DNA of 64,000 bases, from contig CP063848.1 of the NCBI GenBank assembly GCA_015277795.1, forward strand, positions 3,224,001 through 3,288,000, read 5' to 3'. A program made the translations under genes and the position numbers. Shown here piece by piece: positions 9,613 through 18,142 of the stretch (positions are counted from its first letter, which is position 1; each line of letters begins with the position of its first letter). This stretch comes from Massilia sp. UMI-21 (GTDB lineage Bacteria > Pseudomonadota > Gammaproteobacteria > Burkholderiales > Burkholderiaceae_D). The notes below the pieces were generated by a model that saw only the letters and a list, made by a program, of their open reading frames with translations, was not told the origin of the DNA and did no database searches.

Positions 9613-10200
9613 TCAGCCGATGGACGCGCTGCCGAAGTCCTGTTTCGCAGCCAGCACGCGCGCCAGCGCCGCCTCGGGGTCCAGCCCGGCCATCATCTGG
9701 TTGATGATCTCCTGCTTGTCCTCCGGCGTGAGTTTCTCGCAGGCCGCCCGGTGCGAGCAGAAATAGGCGTACCAGGCCACGTCCGCAGGCCGCTCCTTGC
9801 GCGGCTTGAAGCGTGCCGGCACCTTGCTGCGGATCGCATCCACGTACGCCGCCAACTGCGCATCGGCGACGCTCCAGTCGAAGCCGGCGACGGCGCGCCT
9901 GTCGGCTTCGCGGTCGCCCTCGTAGCCGGGCCCGGGCAGCAGGGTCTCCCTGTTCACCGCCAGGCAGGCCAGGTTGGGATAGCCGTGCACAGCGCAGAAG
10001 CCTTGCACGAACAGCAGTTTGGGACCGATACCCACGGGTACCGCGCGGCCAAGCACCTCGTCCTTGGGGTGCAGCGAGCGCGCCAGCGTGAGCAGGTCAC
10101 TGTAAGTGATCGGCATGCTGCGCAGGGTGCTCGCCTGGCGTATCAGGGCCTCGACCAGGCGCGCGCCGACCGCGATGTCGTTGAAGCTCAATGGAATCAT
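9613..10200 (-). CDS. Hypothetical protein, 195 aa
   Basis: I do not recognise this protein. It is a soluble-looking 195-residue sequence with no signal peptide or membrane segment, and has three or four cysteines (two in FCAVHG and NLACLAV, two in YFCSHRAACE). The C-terminal stretch EDKQEIINQMMAGLDPEAALARVLAAK is helical. The reading frame is well formed, with ATG at 10200 and an end 33 bases from the convergent ligase gene. It is probably a real, narrowly distributed gene. No function is proposed. Confidence 0.6.
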   Translation of the reverse strand: MIPLSFNDIAVGARLVEALIRQASTLRSMPITYSDLLTLARSLHPKDEVLGRAVPVGIGPKLLFVQGFCAVHGYPNLACLAVNRETLLPGPGYEGDREADRRAVAGFDWSVADAQLAAYVDAIRSKVPARFKPRKERPADVAWYAYFCSHRAACEKLTPEDKQEIINQMMAGLDPEAALARVLAAKQDFGSASIG

Positions 10201-10328
10201 TGCCGGATACCGCGTGTCATGGGAAGGTTCAGGTAGCAGCCCGCCCTTCGGCGGCGCGCTTGTCGCTGTGTCAAAGGAGACATCTTAGCAAATCCCGGGG
10301 TACGGGCGGGTGTACAAGGGCCAGGACC

Positions 10329-10348
10329 GGCGCCCCCCCCTGGGCGCC
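10329..10348 (-). terminator. Hairpin downstream of the flavin oxidoreductase
   Basis: A perfect 7-bp stem GGCGCCC/GGGCGCC with a six-base loop lies 22 bases after the stop of the minus-strand gene that ends at 10371. No T-tract follows, so intrinsic termination is uncertain. Confidence 0.4.
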
Positions 10349-10370
10349 AGACTCCTTCCGCCGTAAACGC

Positions 10371-11606
10371 CTAGCCGCGCGAGCCTTGCGCCCCCAGCCA
10401 ATTCCGATAACGTCGCGTGTGCATGCTGGCCCGCAGTTGGTCGGTCAGCAGCGTGTACAGGGGATGCAAGCTGCCGGCGCCGCTCCGGCCGGCGCCCAGC
10501 GCACGCATCCGGCGGCGCACCAGGGCCATGCTGGCGATACTGCCCAGTGTCTTGTCTTTCCAGTTGACCGGCTGCGCGCTGGCAAGCGGTGTCTGGCCCG
10601 CGCGCCATTGCCGCGGCAAGTCCGGCGCTACCGACAGCGCGGTAGCGATACCGACGACCGCCACGCCGCTTGCCAGCACCTGCTCCGCGATCTCGCGGCG
10701 GGCAATCCCGCCAGTGGTCATGACCGGCATCCGGGCGACGGCGGCCAGCGCTTTGGCGAATTCCAGGAAGTAGGCTTCGCGCGCCAGGGTGCGGCCGTCG
10801 GCGGTGCGGCCTTGCATGGCAGGGCTTTCGTAGCTGCCTCCGGACAGCTCGATCAGGTCGACCGGCAGTTCGTTCAACAGCAGCACGACCTGGCGCGCAT
10901 CGTCTTCCGAGAAGCCGCCGCGCTGGAAGTCGGCCGAATTGAGCTTGACCGCGACGCTGAATTGCGCCGACACGCGCGCGCGCACCGCGCGCACCACCGC
11001 CAGCAGCAAGCGCGCACGGTTGGCAAGACTGCCGCCCCATTCGTCATCGCGGCGGTTCGTCAGCGGCGACAGGAATTGCGACAGCAGGTAGCCATGCGCC
11101 GCATGGATCTGCACACCGTTGAATCCCGCCTGTTCCGCCGCATGGGCGGTGTCGGCGAAGCGCCGGATCACCTCGTCGATGTTGGCCGCACTCATGGCCT
11201 GCGGCTGTGCGAACAGTTTGCTGTGTTTGCCCAGATCCAGCGCCACCGCGGAAGGCGCCCACGCCAGGCCGCCCATGTTTGCCATCACCTGGCGGCCCGG
11301 ATGATTCAACTGCATCCACACCTGCGCGCCGCCTTCCCGCGCGGCGTGCGCCCAGGTCGTGAACGGCGCCAGCGGCGTGCCGGCTTCCAGGGCGATGGTG
11401 GCCGGCCCGGTCAGGGCGCGGCTGTCGATCATCACGTTGCCGGTGATAAGCAGTCCGGCGCCGCCCTGCGCCCAGCGCTGGTACAGGCGGCGGATGGCGG
11501 CCCCGGGCAATTGACCCGATTCGGCCATGCTCTCCTCCATCGCGGCCTTGGCCAGGCGGTTGGGAAGGCGGCTGCCATTGGGCAGGGTGAGGGGTTCGAA
11601 GAGCAT
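10371..11606 (-). CDS. NADH:flavin oxidoreductase, Old Yellow Enzyme family
   Basis: A 411-residue TIM-barrel FMN enzyme. Family motifs are visible: the N-terminal LFEPLTLPNGSRLPNR, QLNHPGRQ, QIHAAHGYLLSQFLSP followed by NRRDDEWGGS, and the FMN-phosphate region TTGGIA. OYE enzymes reduce activated C=C bonds (enones, nitro compounds) with NAD(P)H; the substrate here is unknown. It is divergent from a MerR regulator and expressed from a promoter of MerR-activated geometry (11639-11669), which suggests induction by an electrophile or redox stress. Confidence 0.88.
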   Translation of the reverse strand: MLFEPLTLPNGSRLPNRLAKAAMEESMAESGQLPGAAIRRLYQRWAQGGAGLLITGNVMIDSRALTGPATIALEAGTPLAPFTTWAHAAREGGAQVWMQLNHPGRQVMANMGGLAWAPSAVALDLGKHSKLFAQPQAMSAANIDEVIRRFADTAHAAEQAGFNGVQIHAAHGYLLSQFLSPLTNRRDDEWGGSLANRARLLLAVVRAVRARVSAQFSVAVKLNSADFQRGGFSEDDARQVVLLLNELPVDLIELSGGSYESPAMQGRTADGRTLAREAYFLEFAKALAAVARMPVMTTGGIARREIAEQVLASGVAVVGIATALSVAPDLPRQWRAGQTPLASAQPVNWKDKTLGSIASMALVRRRMRALGAGRSGAGSLHPLYTLLTDQLRASMHTRRYRNWLGAQGSRG

Positions 11607-11638
11607 ATGCGATCTGAAATTTGTAGGTAAGATGCGCC

Positions 11639-11669
11639 ATACTAAGATTAAAGCTCACTTCAAGGTCAA
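11639..11669 (-). promoter_or_regulatory. MerR-type promoter/operator driving the OYE gene
   Basis: On the minus strand, -35 TTGACC (11669-11664) and -10 TAGTAT (11644-11639) are separated by 19 bp, the over-long spacer typical of promoters activated by MerR-family proteins. The spacer contains an imperfect dyad TTaAAG-ctca-CTTcAA at 11648-11663, where such regulators bind. It lies between the divergent OYE and MerR genes. Confidence 0.78.
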
Positions 11670-11677
11670 GCGATAAA

Positions 11678-12049
11678 ATGAAGATCGGCGAACTGGCGCA
11701 GCGTGCCGGCATTTCGGCATCCGCAATCCGTTACTACGAACAGGCGGGCCTGATGCCCCACGCGGAGCGTTCCGGCAATGGTTACCGGGTCTATGGCGAG
11801 TCCGCGCTGGAGCGAATCAGGCTGATCCAGATCGGCCAGGGCCTGGGCTTCACGCTGGAGGCGATACTGGCGGTGACCAAGCTCGAGGGGCCGGCCTTGA
11901 AAGCTGGTCTGTTGAACAGCCTTGAGGACCGACTGCGCGACATCGAGCACATGATGCAGGCCCTGACCGAGCAGCGCGCGTCACTCGAGCGCACCAGGCA
12001 AGAGGTCGAAGCGGCATGGGCCGCCGGTGAATGCCCCGGCAGCCTCTGA
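11678..12049 (+). CDS. MerR-family transcriptional regulator
   Basis: A 123-residue protein. The N-terminal winged HTH is clear (MKIGELAQRAGISASAIRYY, then RSGNGYRVY), followed by a coiled-coil dimerisation helix (about 80-115). Only one cysteine is present, near the C terminus, so a metal-thiolate or SoxR-type cluster sensor is unlikely; electrophile or redox sensing by another route fits better. Its start lies 71 bases from the divergent OYE gene, and the MerR-type operator lies immediately upstream, so regulation of OYE and itself is the natural inference. Confidence 0.88.
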   Translation: MKIGELAQRAGISASAIRYYEQAGLMPHAERSGNGYRVYGESALERIRLIQIGQGLGFTLEAILAVTKLEGPALKAGLLNSLEDRLRDIEHMMQALTEQRASLERTRQEVEAAWAAGECPGSL

Positions 12050-12073
12050 ATCGCCTTGCAAGACGCCGGCGTC

Positions 12074-12106
12074 TTCCACGAACAGCAGGCGCTTTCCACG
12101 AACAGC
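12074..12106 (+). repeat. 13-bp direct repeat upstream of the PPTase gene
   Basis: TTCCACGAACAGC occurs at 12074-12086 and again at 12094-12106, a 20-bp period. This is about two helical turns, so it could be a regulator-binding pair, or a slippage duplication. Confidence 0.6.
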
Positions 12107-12189
12107 GGTGAGCGGCGTGCCTGTGGCGCCAAGAATTTTGTCACTGCGGGACATAAATTTGGCAAAATGAATTTTTTTCTGGCGTCATC

Positions 12190-12918
12190 ATGCAGACCTC
12201 TTCCTTCCTCGATGCATTCGGCCTGCTACGCATCGAGCGCTTACGCTGGAGCATCGACGGGTTTCGCCTGACGATCCCTCTGATCGAGTACGAGCCGCAT
12301 CGATTCCATGCACGTGCTTTCGATACGGCGGGCATTCACTTGCCCGCCCACATCGAACGCAGCGTTTCCCGGCGCCAGGCGGACTATTTTTTCGGCCGGC
12401 TCGCGGCGCGCCTGGCACTGGATCCATACGGCCTTGCGAACCATCCGGTCACCAGCGGGGCGCAGCGCGAGCCGGTGTGGCCGTCCGGGGTCATCGGCAG
12501 CATCACGCATGCGGCGCCGTGGTGCGCCGCCACCGTGCTGCCGTCGGCGCAAGGGCGCGGCGTCGGCATCGACATTGAAGTGCCGCTGTCGCCCGACGCC
12601 CGGGCCAGCGTGATCGCAACCGCGCTTTCGCCTGCCGAGCTCGGGGTACTCGCGGCAGCCCGACCGGACATGCCGGAAGCCACCCTGCTGGCCCTTGCCT
12701 TCTCTGTCAAGGAAAGCTTTTACAAGGGAATGTACCCATCCGTCGGGCGCTTCTTCGGTTTCGAAGCCTTGCGCATCCTGGCGATCGACGTCGAGCGCGG
12801 CCACGTAGCATTTTCTGTCACCGAGGATTTGTGCGCGGACATGCACAGCGGCTGCATCGGCCGCGTGCATTTTCGCGTGCTCGGCGGCGGCGCGGTCCTG
12901 ACTGCCTTCGTCCGCTAG
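12190..12918 (+). CDS. 4'-phosphopantetheinyl transferase, Sfp/EntD type
   Basis: A 242-residue enzyme that transfers phosphopantetheine from CoA to the Ser of carrier (T) domains. Signatures are RRQADYFFGR (about 61-70), WPSGVIGSITH (97-107), GVGIDIE with the metal-binding D128 and E130, and FSVKESFYK (171-179) with E175. The overall layout resembles EntD-like enzymes. It is on the opposite strand but within 2 kb of the NRPS operon's 3' end, and is the only PPTase in the window, so it is the likely activator of the carrier domains. Upstream lies the 13-bp direct repeat. Confidence 0.9.
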   Translation: MQTSSFLDAFGLLRIERLRWSIDGFRLTIPLIEYEPHRFHARAFDTAGIHLPAHIERSVSRRQADYFFGRLAARLALDPYGLANHPVTSGAQREPVWPSGVIGSITHAAPWCAATVLPSAQGRGVGIDIEVPLSPDARASVIATALSPAELGVLAAARPDMPEATLLALAFSVKESFYKGMYPSVGRFFGFEALRILAIDVERGHVAFSVTEDLCADMHSGCIGRVHFRVLGGGAVLTAFVR

Positions 12919-13016
12919 ACGCGGCTGCACGGCATTCTCCCCTGGACGTGGGCATGACTGATCAGTACTATCTCTCCATGCGCGCCGGCGTCATGGCGTC
13001 TTTGCCTGGAGAGAAA

Positions 13017-13391
13017 ATGGATATCCATACCCGTATCGTCGGCGTCCTGCATATCGCCTTCAGCGTGCTCAGCACCTTCGTTTCATTCCTGGTCCTGGGG
13101 GTGAGCGGCGCCACGGCGGTCGGCAGCTATTCGAGGATTCCCGAGTTCGTTGTCGAGATCGGGGCGATCGCGATCGTGGTCCGCCTGGCGCTGGCTGTGG
13201 CCCAGATCCTGGGCGGCGTCTTCCTGCTCAGGGGCAGGCCCAGCGGACGTATCATGCTCATCCTGTTCGGCGTTCTCGACCTGTTCATCATTCCGATCGG
13301 TACCGCGCTCGGCATATACACCTTGTGGGTCCTGCTGCGCAAACAGCCGATCCCGGGACCGGCATCGCCCGATCCCATGGCGGGCGCGTAG
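13017..13391 (+). CDS. Small integral membrane protein, unknown function
   Basis: 124 residues with about three hydrophobic segments (roughly 8-30, 48-72, 77-105) and a short Pro-rich C-terminal tail. I do not recognise a named family. ATG 13017 is chosen because TGGAGAG lies just upstream; an in-frame ATG at 12954 would add 21 residues. It follows the PPTase on the same strand by about 100 bases, which may be coincidental. Confidence 0.6.
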   Translation: MDIHTRIVGVLHIAFSVLSTFVSFLVLGVSGATAVGSYSRIPEFVVEIGAIAIVVRLALAVAQILGGVFLLRGRPSGRIMLILFGVLDLFIIPIGTALGIYTLWVLLRKQPIPGPASPDPMAGA

Positions 13392-13397
13392 GCAAGG

Positions 13398-13415
13398 CCG
13401 GCGCCCGGGCGCCGG
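13398..13415. terminator. 18-bp perfect palindrome between convergent genes
   Basis: CCGGCGCCCGGGCGCCGG reads identically on both strands and lies in the 30-bp gap between the convergent small membrane protein and hydrolase genes. It could act as a bidirectional terminator-like hairpin, although no T-tract flanks it. Confidence 0.4.
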
Positions 13416-13421
13416 GAGATC

Positions 13422-14432
13422 TCAGGGTCGATCCAGGTTCGTGGAAAAAAACGCCGCGACTGCCGCATTCATGTGCGCATGGAAGCCCTTGCGGTCAAAG
13501 CCTGGCGGATCCGTACACAAGACACGCGGTTTCAGCACCAGGCAGGGCGCCATGAACGAGTAATGACCGGCGTTCGGCACCTCGTGGAATTCGACCCTGG
13601 AGCCGAGCCCATTGCGTATCGTGCGGGAGTCCTTCACGTTCCGGTCCCGTGCCGCGCTCCACATCTGTACCGGAACGGCGACAGGCGCGAGCCGCTGGTT
13701 CGTGAAGGTGAATTCGAGTCCCGGCGCCGCCAGCACCGCCGTCCTGATCCTGGGATCCGGCGCGACCTTGTCCCCGGCTACCGCATCCGGGTCCAGCAGC
13801 GGCGACCTCGCTTGACGCAGGCCGGTACACAGGGGATCGGCAGACTGCGCGCAATGGCTGGCGATGCCGCGCAGGTCGGGCCTGGCGCCGACAGCCGTGA
13901 GCACCGTGAATCCTCCCATGGAAAACCCGAAGGCGCCAATGCGCGCGGCATCGATCCGCTCATGCCCGGTCCAATCTGCAAGCATGTAGTCGATGGTGGC
14001 GCTGAGTTGCCGGGTTCGATCGGAAGCGAAGCGTGCCGACAGGATGGCGCTCTGGTCCAGGTAGTTGTCTCCCGGATGGGTCGGCGCGGCGACGACATAC
14101 CCGGCATTCGCCAGTGCCATCGCCAAATCGGAATGGCTGGCGAAGGACCCGCCATTCCCATGGGAGATGACGATCAGGGGCAAGGCGTTCCCGGCGACCG
14201 GCGCGTTCTTGGCCACGTCCATCAAGCCGGTCAGCGCGAACGCCGTCGGCCACGGACGTGCATCGGTGGGATACCATATCCCCACGGAGAAAGGCTTACC
14301 ATGGGGATCCGCCGTCTGCACGCGCTGGAAACCGACGGGCCGCTCCGTCCGCAAAGCGGTCGCGACCGCCACCCCGGCGACCGCTGCCAACAGCAGCAGG
14401 ACGGCAATCCCCGCCCGAAACACCCACTTCAT
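13422..14432 (-). CDS. Membrane-anchored alpha/beta hydrolase (dienelactone hydrolase/PAF-acetylhydrolase-like)
   Basis: A 336-residue protein with an N-terminal hydrophobic anchor or signal segment (about 5-26) and an alpha/beta hydrolase domain. The oxyanion-region VISHGNGG (88-95), nucleophile elbow GFSMGG with S171 and a late His in NAGHYSF are visible. ATG 14432 (MKWVFRAG) is preferred because the membrane segment follows directly; a GTG at 14459 would add nine residues. It probably acts in the envelope on a small ester; the substrate is unknown. It is co-oriented with the NRPS operon but separated by a strong hairpin, so probably a separate unit. Confidence 0.8.
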   Translation of the reverse strand: MKWVFRAGIAVLLLLAAVAGVAVATALRTERPVGFQRVQTADPHGKPFSVGIWYPTDARPWPTAFALTGLMDVAKNAPVAGNALPLIVISHGNGGSFASHSDLAMALANAGYVVAAPTHPGDNYLDQSAILSARFASDRTRQLSATIDYMLADWTGHERIDAARIGAFGFSMGGFTVLTAVGARPDLRGIASHCAQSADPLCTGLRQARSPLLDPDAVAGDKVAPDPRIRTAVLAAPGLEFTFTNQRLAPVAVPVQMWSAARDRNVKDSRTIRNGLGSRVEFHEVPNAGHYSFMAPCLVLKPRVLCTDPPGFDRKGFHAHMNAAVAAFFSTNLDRP

Positions 14433-14519
14433 ACGCGCCCCCGGCAGCGTGCTGAACACGCCTCATTCTGCGCCAGGAAAGATAGCGAACGCAACAGTAA
14501 TCGCGTACATACGCGCACC

Positions 14520-14540
14520 CGGCGCGGGGCCACCGCGCCG
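14520..14540 (-). terminator. Hairpin just after the last gene of the NRPS operon
   Basis: A perfect 8-bp stem CGGCGCGG/CCGCGCCG with a five-base loop begins three bases after the TAG stop of the type II thioesterase (14543). GC-rich with no T-run. Its position at the end of a long co-directional run supports an operon terminator or a 3'-end stabiliser. Confidence 0.5.
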
Positions 14541-14542
14541 TG

Positions 14543-15295
14543 CTAGGCGCGTACGACGGCAAGCGCCCTGTTGCGGACAAGCTGCTGGATCGGGCGGCGA
14601 TGGACGTCGACGAAAAAATGGTTCCCGTTGAACCACTCGACACCGAAGGCCTGATCGGTTTCCAGCTGCCAGGCTTTGGCCTGGGCGGGGCTGACCAGGT
14701 CATCGGACTCGCCTGCCAGCACGGTGATCGGGATCTCGAGCAAGGGAGCCGTCCGGTAATCGTACTCTTCCGCCAGGCCGAAATCCGCGCGCATCATCGG
14801 CAACAGCAGTTGCATCAGTTCCTGCGAGGCCAGGACTTCCGGCGCCGTTCCGCCGTAGTCGCGCAGGGCGGCGAGAAAATCGCGGTCGCTCAGGGTATGC
14901 AGGTTGTTCGACGGTCCGCGCATCTGCGGCGCCGCACAGCCGGCCACGAACAGGTGCTCCGGCATGGGCAATGCGTGCGCCTGGCAGTGGCGCGCCACCT
15001 CGAACGCCAGCAGTCCGCCCAGGCTGTGCCCCAGGAAGTAGAACGGCTTGCCGTCGTCCTGGCGGGCGATCTCCGCGGCCGCGGCCTGCACGATCTCGAC
15101 CATGCTGCTCATCGGCGTTTCGCTGAAACGCGCTCCACGTCCCGGCAACTGCATCGCGCATACCTCGATCGCCGGCGCCAGCTCGCCATGCCAGGCCCGG
15201 TAATTGGCTGCGCTTCCGCCCGCGTAGGAAAAGCAGAACAGGCGCGCAAGCGGCCGCGCGCAGGTCTGCCGTACCATCCAGGGTGTCGATTTCAT
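14543..15295 (-). CDS. Type II thioesterase of the NRPS cluster
   Basis: A 250-residue alpha/beta hydrolase of the external (type II) thioesterase family, which removes wrongly primed or stalled acyl groups from carrier domains. LFCFSYAGGSAANYR (19-33) is the typical N-terminal oxyanion segment, the nucleophile is S91 in GHSLGG, and a catalytic Asp (AGESDDLVSP) and His (NGNHFFV) follow at the usual spacing. Its ATG overlaps the stop of the decarboxylase by four bases (ATGA), so the two are translationally coupled and co-transcribed in the NRPS operon. Confidence 0.92.
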   Translation of the reverse strand: MKSTPWMVRQTCARPLARLFCFSYAGGSAANYRAWHGELAPAIEVCAMQLPGRGARFSETPMSSMVEIVQAAAAEIARQDDGKPFYFLGHSLGGLLAFEVARHCQAHALPMPEHLFVAGCAAPQMRGPSNNLHTLSDRDFLAALRDYGGTAPEVLASQELMQLLLPMMRADFGLAEEYDYRTAPLLEIPITVLAGESDDLVSPAQAKAWQLETDQAFGVEWFNGNHFFVDVHRRPIQQLVRNRALAVVRA

Positions 15296-16893
15296 GGTTG
15301 TTCCTCCAGTTCAAGCTCTTGCATGAGACGGCTGCCCAGCTCGCGCTGTTCGTGCAAGATGGCGCGCAGGTGGGCAGCGGTCGTGTGTACATTGGTGAGC
15401 ACGGCGCGCAACACGGTCACGCCCTCCGGAAATGGCGCGAGTTCCAGCACCGTCCGCGAGACGAAGCTCTTGCCGTTCTGCTTCTGGCGGCCCTGCAAGC
15501 CGCTGTTGAGGACATTCAGCCTGTGGTTGAGGCTCGCCGCTTCCTCCATGCGGCCCGCGGCCAGCAGTTCGGCCATGCGCTGGCCCCACGCGCGCGGGAC
15601 GAAGCGGTAGGTCAGGATGAACGTGCTCGAATCGCTGGTCAGTTCGAAGTCCTGCTGGTCCAGCACCAGGGCGCGCATGGTCGAAGCCACCTCGGCGACC
15701 CGCGTCAACAGCATGTCGTAACCGCTCTCGCCGAATATCTTGAACGACGCCCACAGCTTGAGGGCGTCGAAACGGCGCGACCCTTCCAGGGTAGTCTGGC
15801 CGAGATCGGCTGAATTGTTGCGGATGATGTAGTTCGCGTTGTGCTTGAGGCAGTCGAGGCTGGCCTGGTCCTTGAACAGCACCAGGCCCTGCGCCATCGG
15901 CACCCAGAACAGCTTGTGTCCGTCGATGACGATGGAATCGGCGCACTCGACGCCGGCGTACAGGTCCCTGAACCGGTCCGCGACCAGCAAGGCCCCGCCC
16001 CACGCGGCGTCGACGTGGAACCAGGCGCCCTCGCGCTTCGCGATGGCGGCCAGTTCCGCGAGCGGATCGATCGCTCCCGTCTCGGTCGTGCCCGCGATGC
16101 CGACCAGTGCGACGATCTTGATGCGCCGCCGCCGCAGCTCGTCGATCTTCTTCTCGAGCTGGTCGAGGTCGATCCGCTGCTCGCTGTCCACCGGGACCAG
16201 ATGCAGGGCATTCTCGCCCAGTCCGAGCGTACCGATCGCCTTTTTCATCGAATAATGCAGGCGCTGCGAGCCGATCACGGCAAGCCCTTCGTGGCCGCAG
16301 CTGGCCAGGGCCGCATGCAGGCCTTCCTTGCGGGTGCCCGGCAGGCGGGTTTCGAGTGCCACGGCCAGGGCCGTGAGGTTGCCGAGCGTACCGCCGCTGA
16401 CGGCGTTGCCGATGGCCTGGCCCTTCGCACACAAGGCCGTCTCGTAGAAGGCAGGCTCGTTACGGTACACCTTGCGGTGCAGCCAGCCGATGACCTGCTT
16501 CTCGACCAGCGTCGACGCATAGGCGGTCTCGATCTTGACCTGGTTCTGATTCAGCGCCGCCGTCAACGCCTCGATCACCACACTGAACCATGGCAGCGCC
16601 TGGGTCATGTGCCCGATGAACATCGGATGATTCAGCTGGGCGGTGTGTTGCAGCACAGTGTGCTGCAACTCATCCAGGAAAGGGTCGATACCGATGCCGT
16701 CGGCCGGCCAGGCCTGCGCGGCGAAGGTGGCGGCGAGCGCCTCGAAGGGGGTCGTCGGGTATGGCGTCTTGCCCTCGGTCGAGAGGCAGTCGCGCACCAT
16801 GCCCAGTGCGCGCAGGAGCAGCGCCGGATCACGTTCCAGAGTCTCGAGCGAAAAGTTCTGCTGAAGAAGGACTTGCAAGTCGGAAAGGGCCAT
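15292..16893 (-). CDS. PLP-dependent group II decarboxylase, PanP-like (possible aspartate 1-decarboxylase)
   Basis: A 533-residue fold-type I PLP enzyme. The PLP lysine is K327 in DGHKLFWVPM, and D295 in HVDAAWGG would contact the pyridine nitrogen. The segment GHMTQALPWF followed by LNQNQVKIET (about 95-123) resembles the PanP subgroup, which decarboxylates aspartate to beta-alanine; glutamate (to GABA) and diaminobutyrate decarboxylases are related alternatives. The link to beta-alanine is strengthened by four beta-alanine-like A domains in the NRPS encoded upstream in the same operon. Family certain; substrate inferred. Confidence 0.85.
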   Translation of the reverse strand: MALSDLQVLLQQNFSLETLERDPALLLRALGMVRDCLSTEGKTPYPTTPFEALAATFAAQAWPADGIGIDPFLDELQHTVLQHTAQLNHPMFIGHMTQALPWFSVVIEALTAALNQNQVKIETAYASTLVEKQVIGWLHRKVYRNEPAFYETALCAKGQAIGNAVSGGTLGNLTALAVALETRLPGTRKEGLHAALASCGHEGLAVIGSQRLHYSMKKAIGTLGLGENALHLVPVDSEQRIDLDQLEKKIDELRRRRIKIVALVGIAGTTETGAIDPLAELAAIAKREGAWFHVDAAWGGALLVADRFRDLYAGVECADSIVIDGHKLFWVPMAQGLVLFKDQASLDCLKHNANYIIRNNSADLGQTTLEGSRRFDALKLWASFKIFGESGYDMLLTRVAEVASTMRALVLDQQDFELTSDSSTFILTYRFVPRAWGQRMAELLAAGRMEEAASLNHRLNVLNSGLQGRQKQNGKSFVSRTVLELAPFPEGVTVLRAVLTNVHTTAAHLRAILHEQRELGSRLMQELELEEQP

Positions 16894-16997
16894 GTTCTGT
16901 CTCGGGCAGTGAATGCAATGTCAGTAAAGCGCGAACCGGGCTGGCGCGACCTGCCCGCCGGCCTCCCGGCCGTGTCGCAGGCAGGTGCTGCGCAGGA

Positions 16998-18134
16998 CTA
17001 CGCGAAGCTGCCGAAACGCTCGAGGTGGTAGTCGGTGTGTCCGAACTGTGCACCGATCGTCACCAGACGCTTGAAGTAGTGGCCGATGATGTATTCCTCG
17101 GTGACCCCCATGCCGCCGTGCAGCTGAATCGCATTCGACCCGACGAACTGTCCGCGTTGTCCGATCAGCACCTTCGAGGCGGACACGCCTTTGCGGCGCG
17201 CGTCGGCGTCGTCCTGCTGCATCGCGTTGAGCGCATTGAACAGCATCGAGCGCGACATCTCGCTCTCGACCAGCATGTCGGCCATCCGATGCTGCAAGGC
17301 CTGGTAGGTATTGAGCGTCGCACCGTACTGGTTACGCGTCTTCAGGTAATCGCGGGTCAGCCACAGCACCGAATCCATGGCGCCGCAGGCTTCGGCACAG
17401 GCCGCCGTGGCCGCGTGGTCGATCGCCAGCTCGATCGCATCGATCGCGCCGCCGGCCTGCCCCAGCAGTGCGTACGGCGGCAGGACGACCTGGTCCAGGA
17501 CCAGGTCCGAGGCGCGGGTACCGTCCACCAGGCGATAGTTCTTGCGTGTAATGCCCGCGCTGTCCATGCTCACCAGGAACAGGCTGATGCCATCGCGGTC
17601 GCCACTGTCGCCCGCGGTACGTGCGGACACGACGAACTTCTCGGCGAACGGCCCGCCCAGCACCACGGTTTTTTCGCCGTCCAGTACATATTGCCCGTCT
17701 GCTCGCTGGACTGCGCGGGTGGCGACGTATTGCGGCCGGCCACCGGCCTGCGTCTCGCCGTGGGCGAACGCCAGCATCAATTCCCCGCCCACCAGCGGCC
17801 CCAGCAGGTCACGGCGCTGCTCGGCGGAGGCCCCCGCGTTGACGACCTGGGCAGCCAGGACGGCACACGGGATGAAAGGCTCGACCACCAGCGCACGGCC
17901 GAACGCCTCAGTCAGGATCGAGACCTCGATCGCCGAGCCACCCGAGCCGCCGACGTCTTCCGGCAGCCCGGCGCCCAGCCACCCGAGCTCGGCAAATAGC
18001 TTCCAGTGATTGGGTTCCCGGCCTTCGCTGCCCTGCAATATCTTATTGCGCAGCAAAAAATTGTAATTCTTGTCGCAGAAGCGTCGGACAGCTTCCTGGA
18101 GCGCGATTTGTTCCGACGAGTACGATAGATCCAT
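16998..18134 (-). CDS. Acyl-CoA dehydrogenase, small (non-catalytic-type) subunit
   Basis: A 378-residue FAD acyl-CoA dehydrogenase fold. The C-terminal QLHGGMGVTEEYIIGHYFKRL is typical of these enzymes. The helix that carries the catalytic Glu in IVD/LCAD-like members reads IDHAATAACAEACG here, without a Glu at that place. This matches small subunits of two-gene alpha2beta2 enzymes such as PimD and mycobacterial FadE pairs. Only eight bases separate it from the upstream large-subunit gene. The substrate is unknown: a CoA-bound or carrier-bound lipid tail or building block of the peptide product is possible. Confidence 0.85.
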   Translation of the reverse strand: MDLSYSSEQIALQEAVRRFCDKNYNFLLRNKILQGSEGREPNHWKLFAELGWLGAGLPEDVGGSGGSAIEVSILTEAFGRALVVEPFIPCAVLAAQVVNAGASAEQRRDLLGPLVGGELMLAFAHGETQAGGRPQYVATRAVQRADGQYVLDGEKTVVLGGPFAEKFVVSARTAGDSGDRDGISLFLVSMDSAGITRKNYRLVDGTRASDLVLDQVVLPPYALLGQAGGAIDAIELAIDHAATAACAEACGAMDSVLWLTRDYLKTRNQYGATLNTYQALQHRMADMLVESEMSRSMLFNALNAMQQDDADARRKGVSASKVLIGQRGQFVGSNAIQLHGGMGVTEEYIIGHYFKRLVTIGAQFGHTDYHLERFGSFA

Positions 18135-18142
18135 GGTGACTC

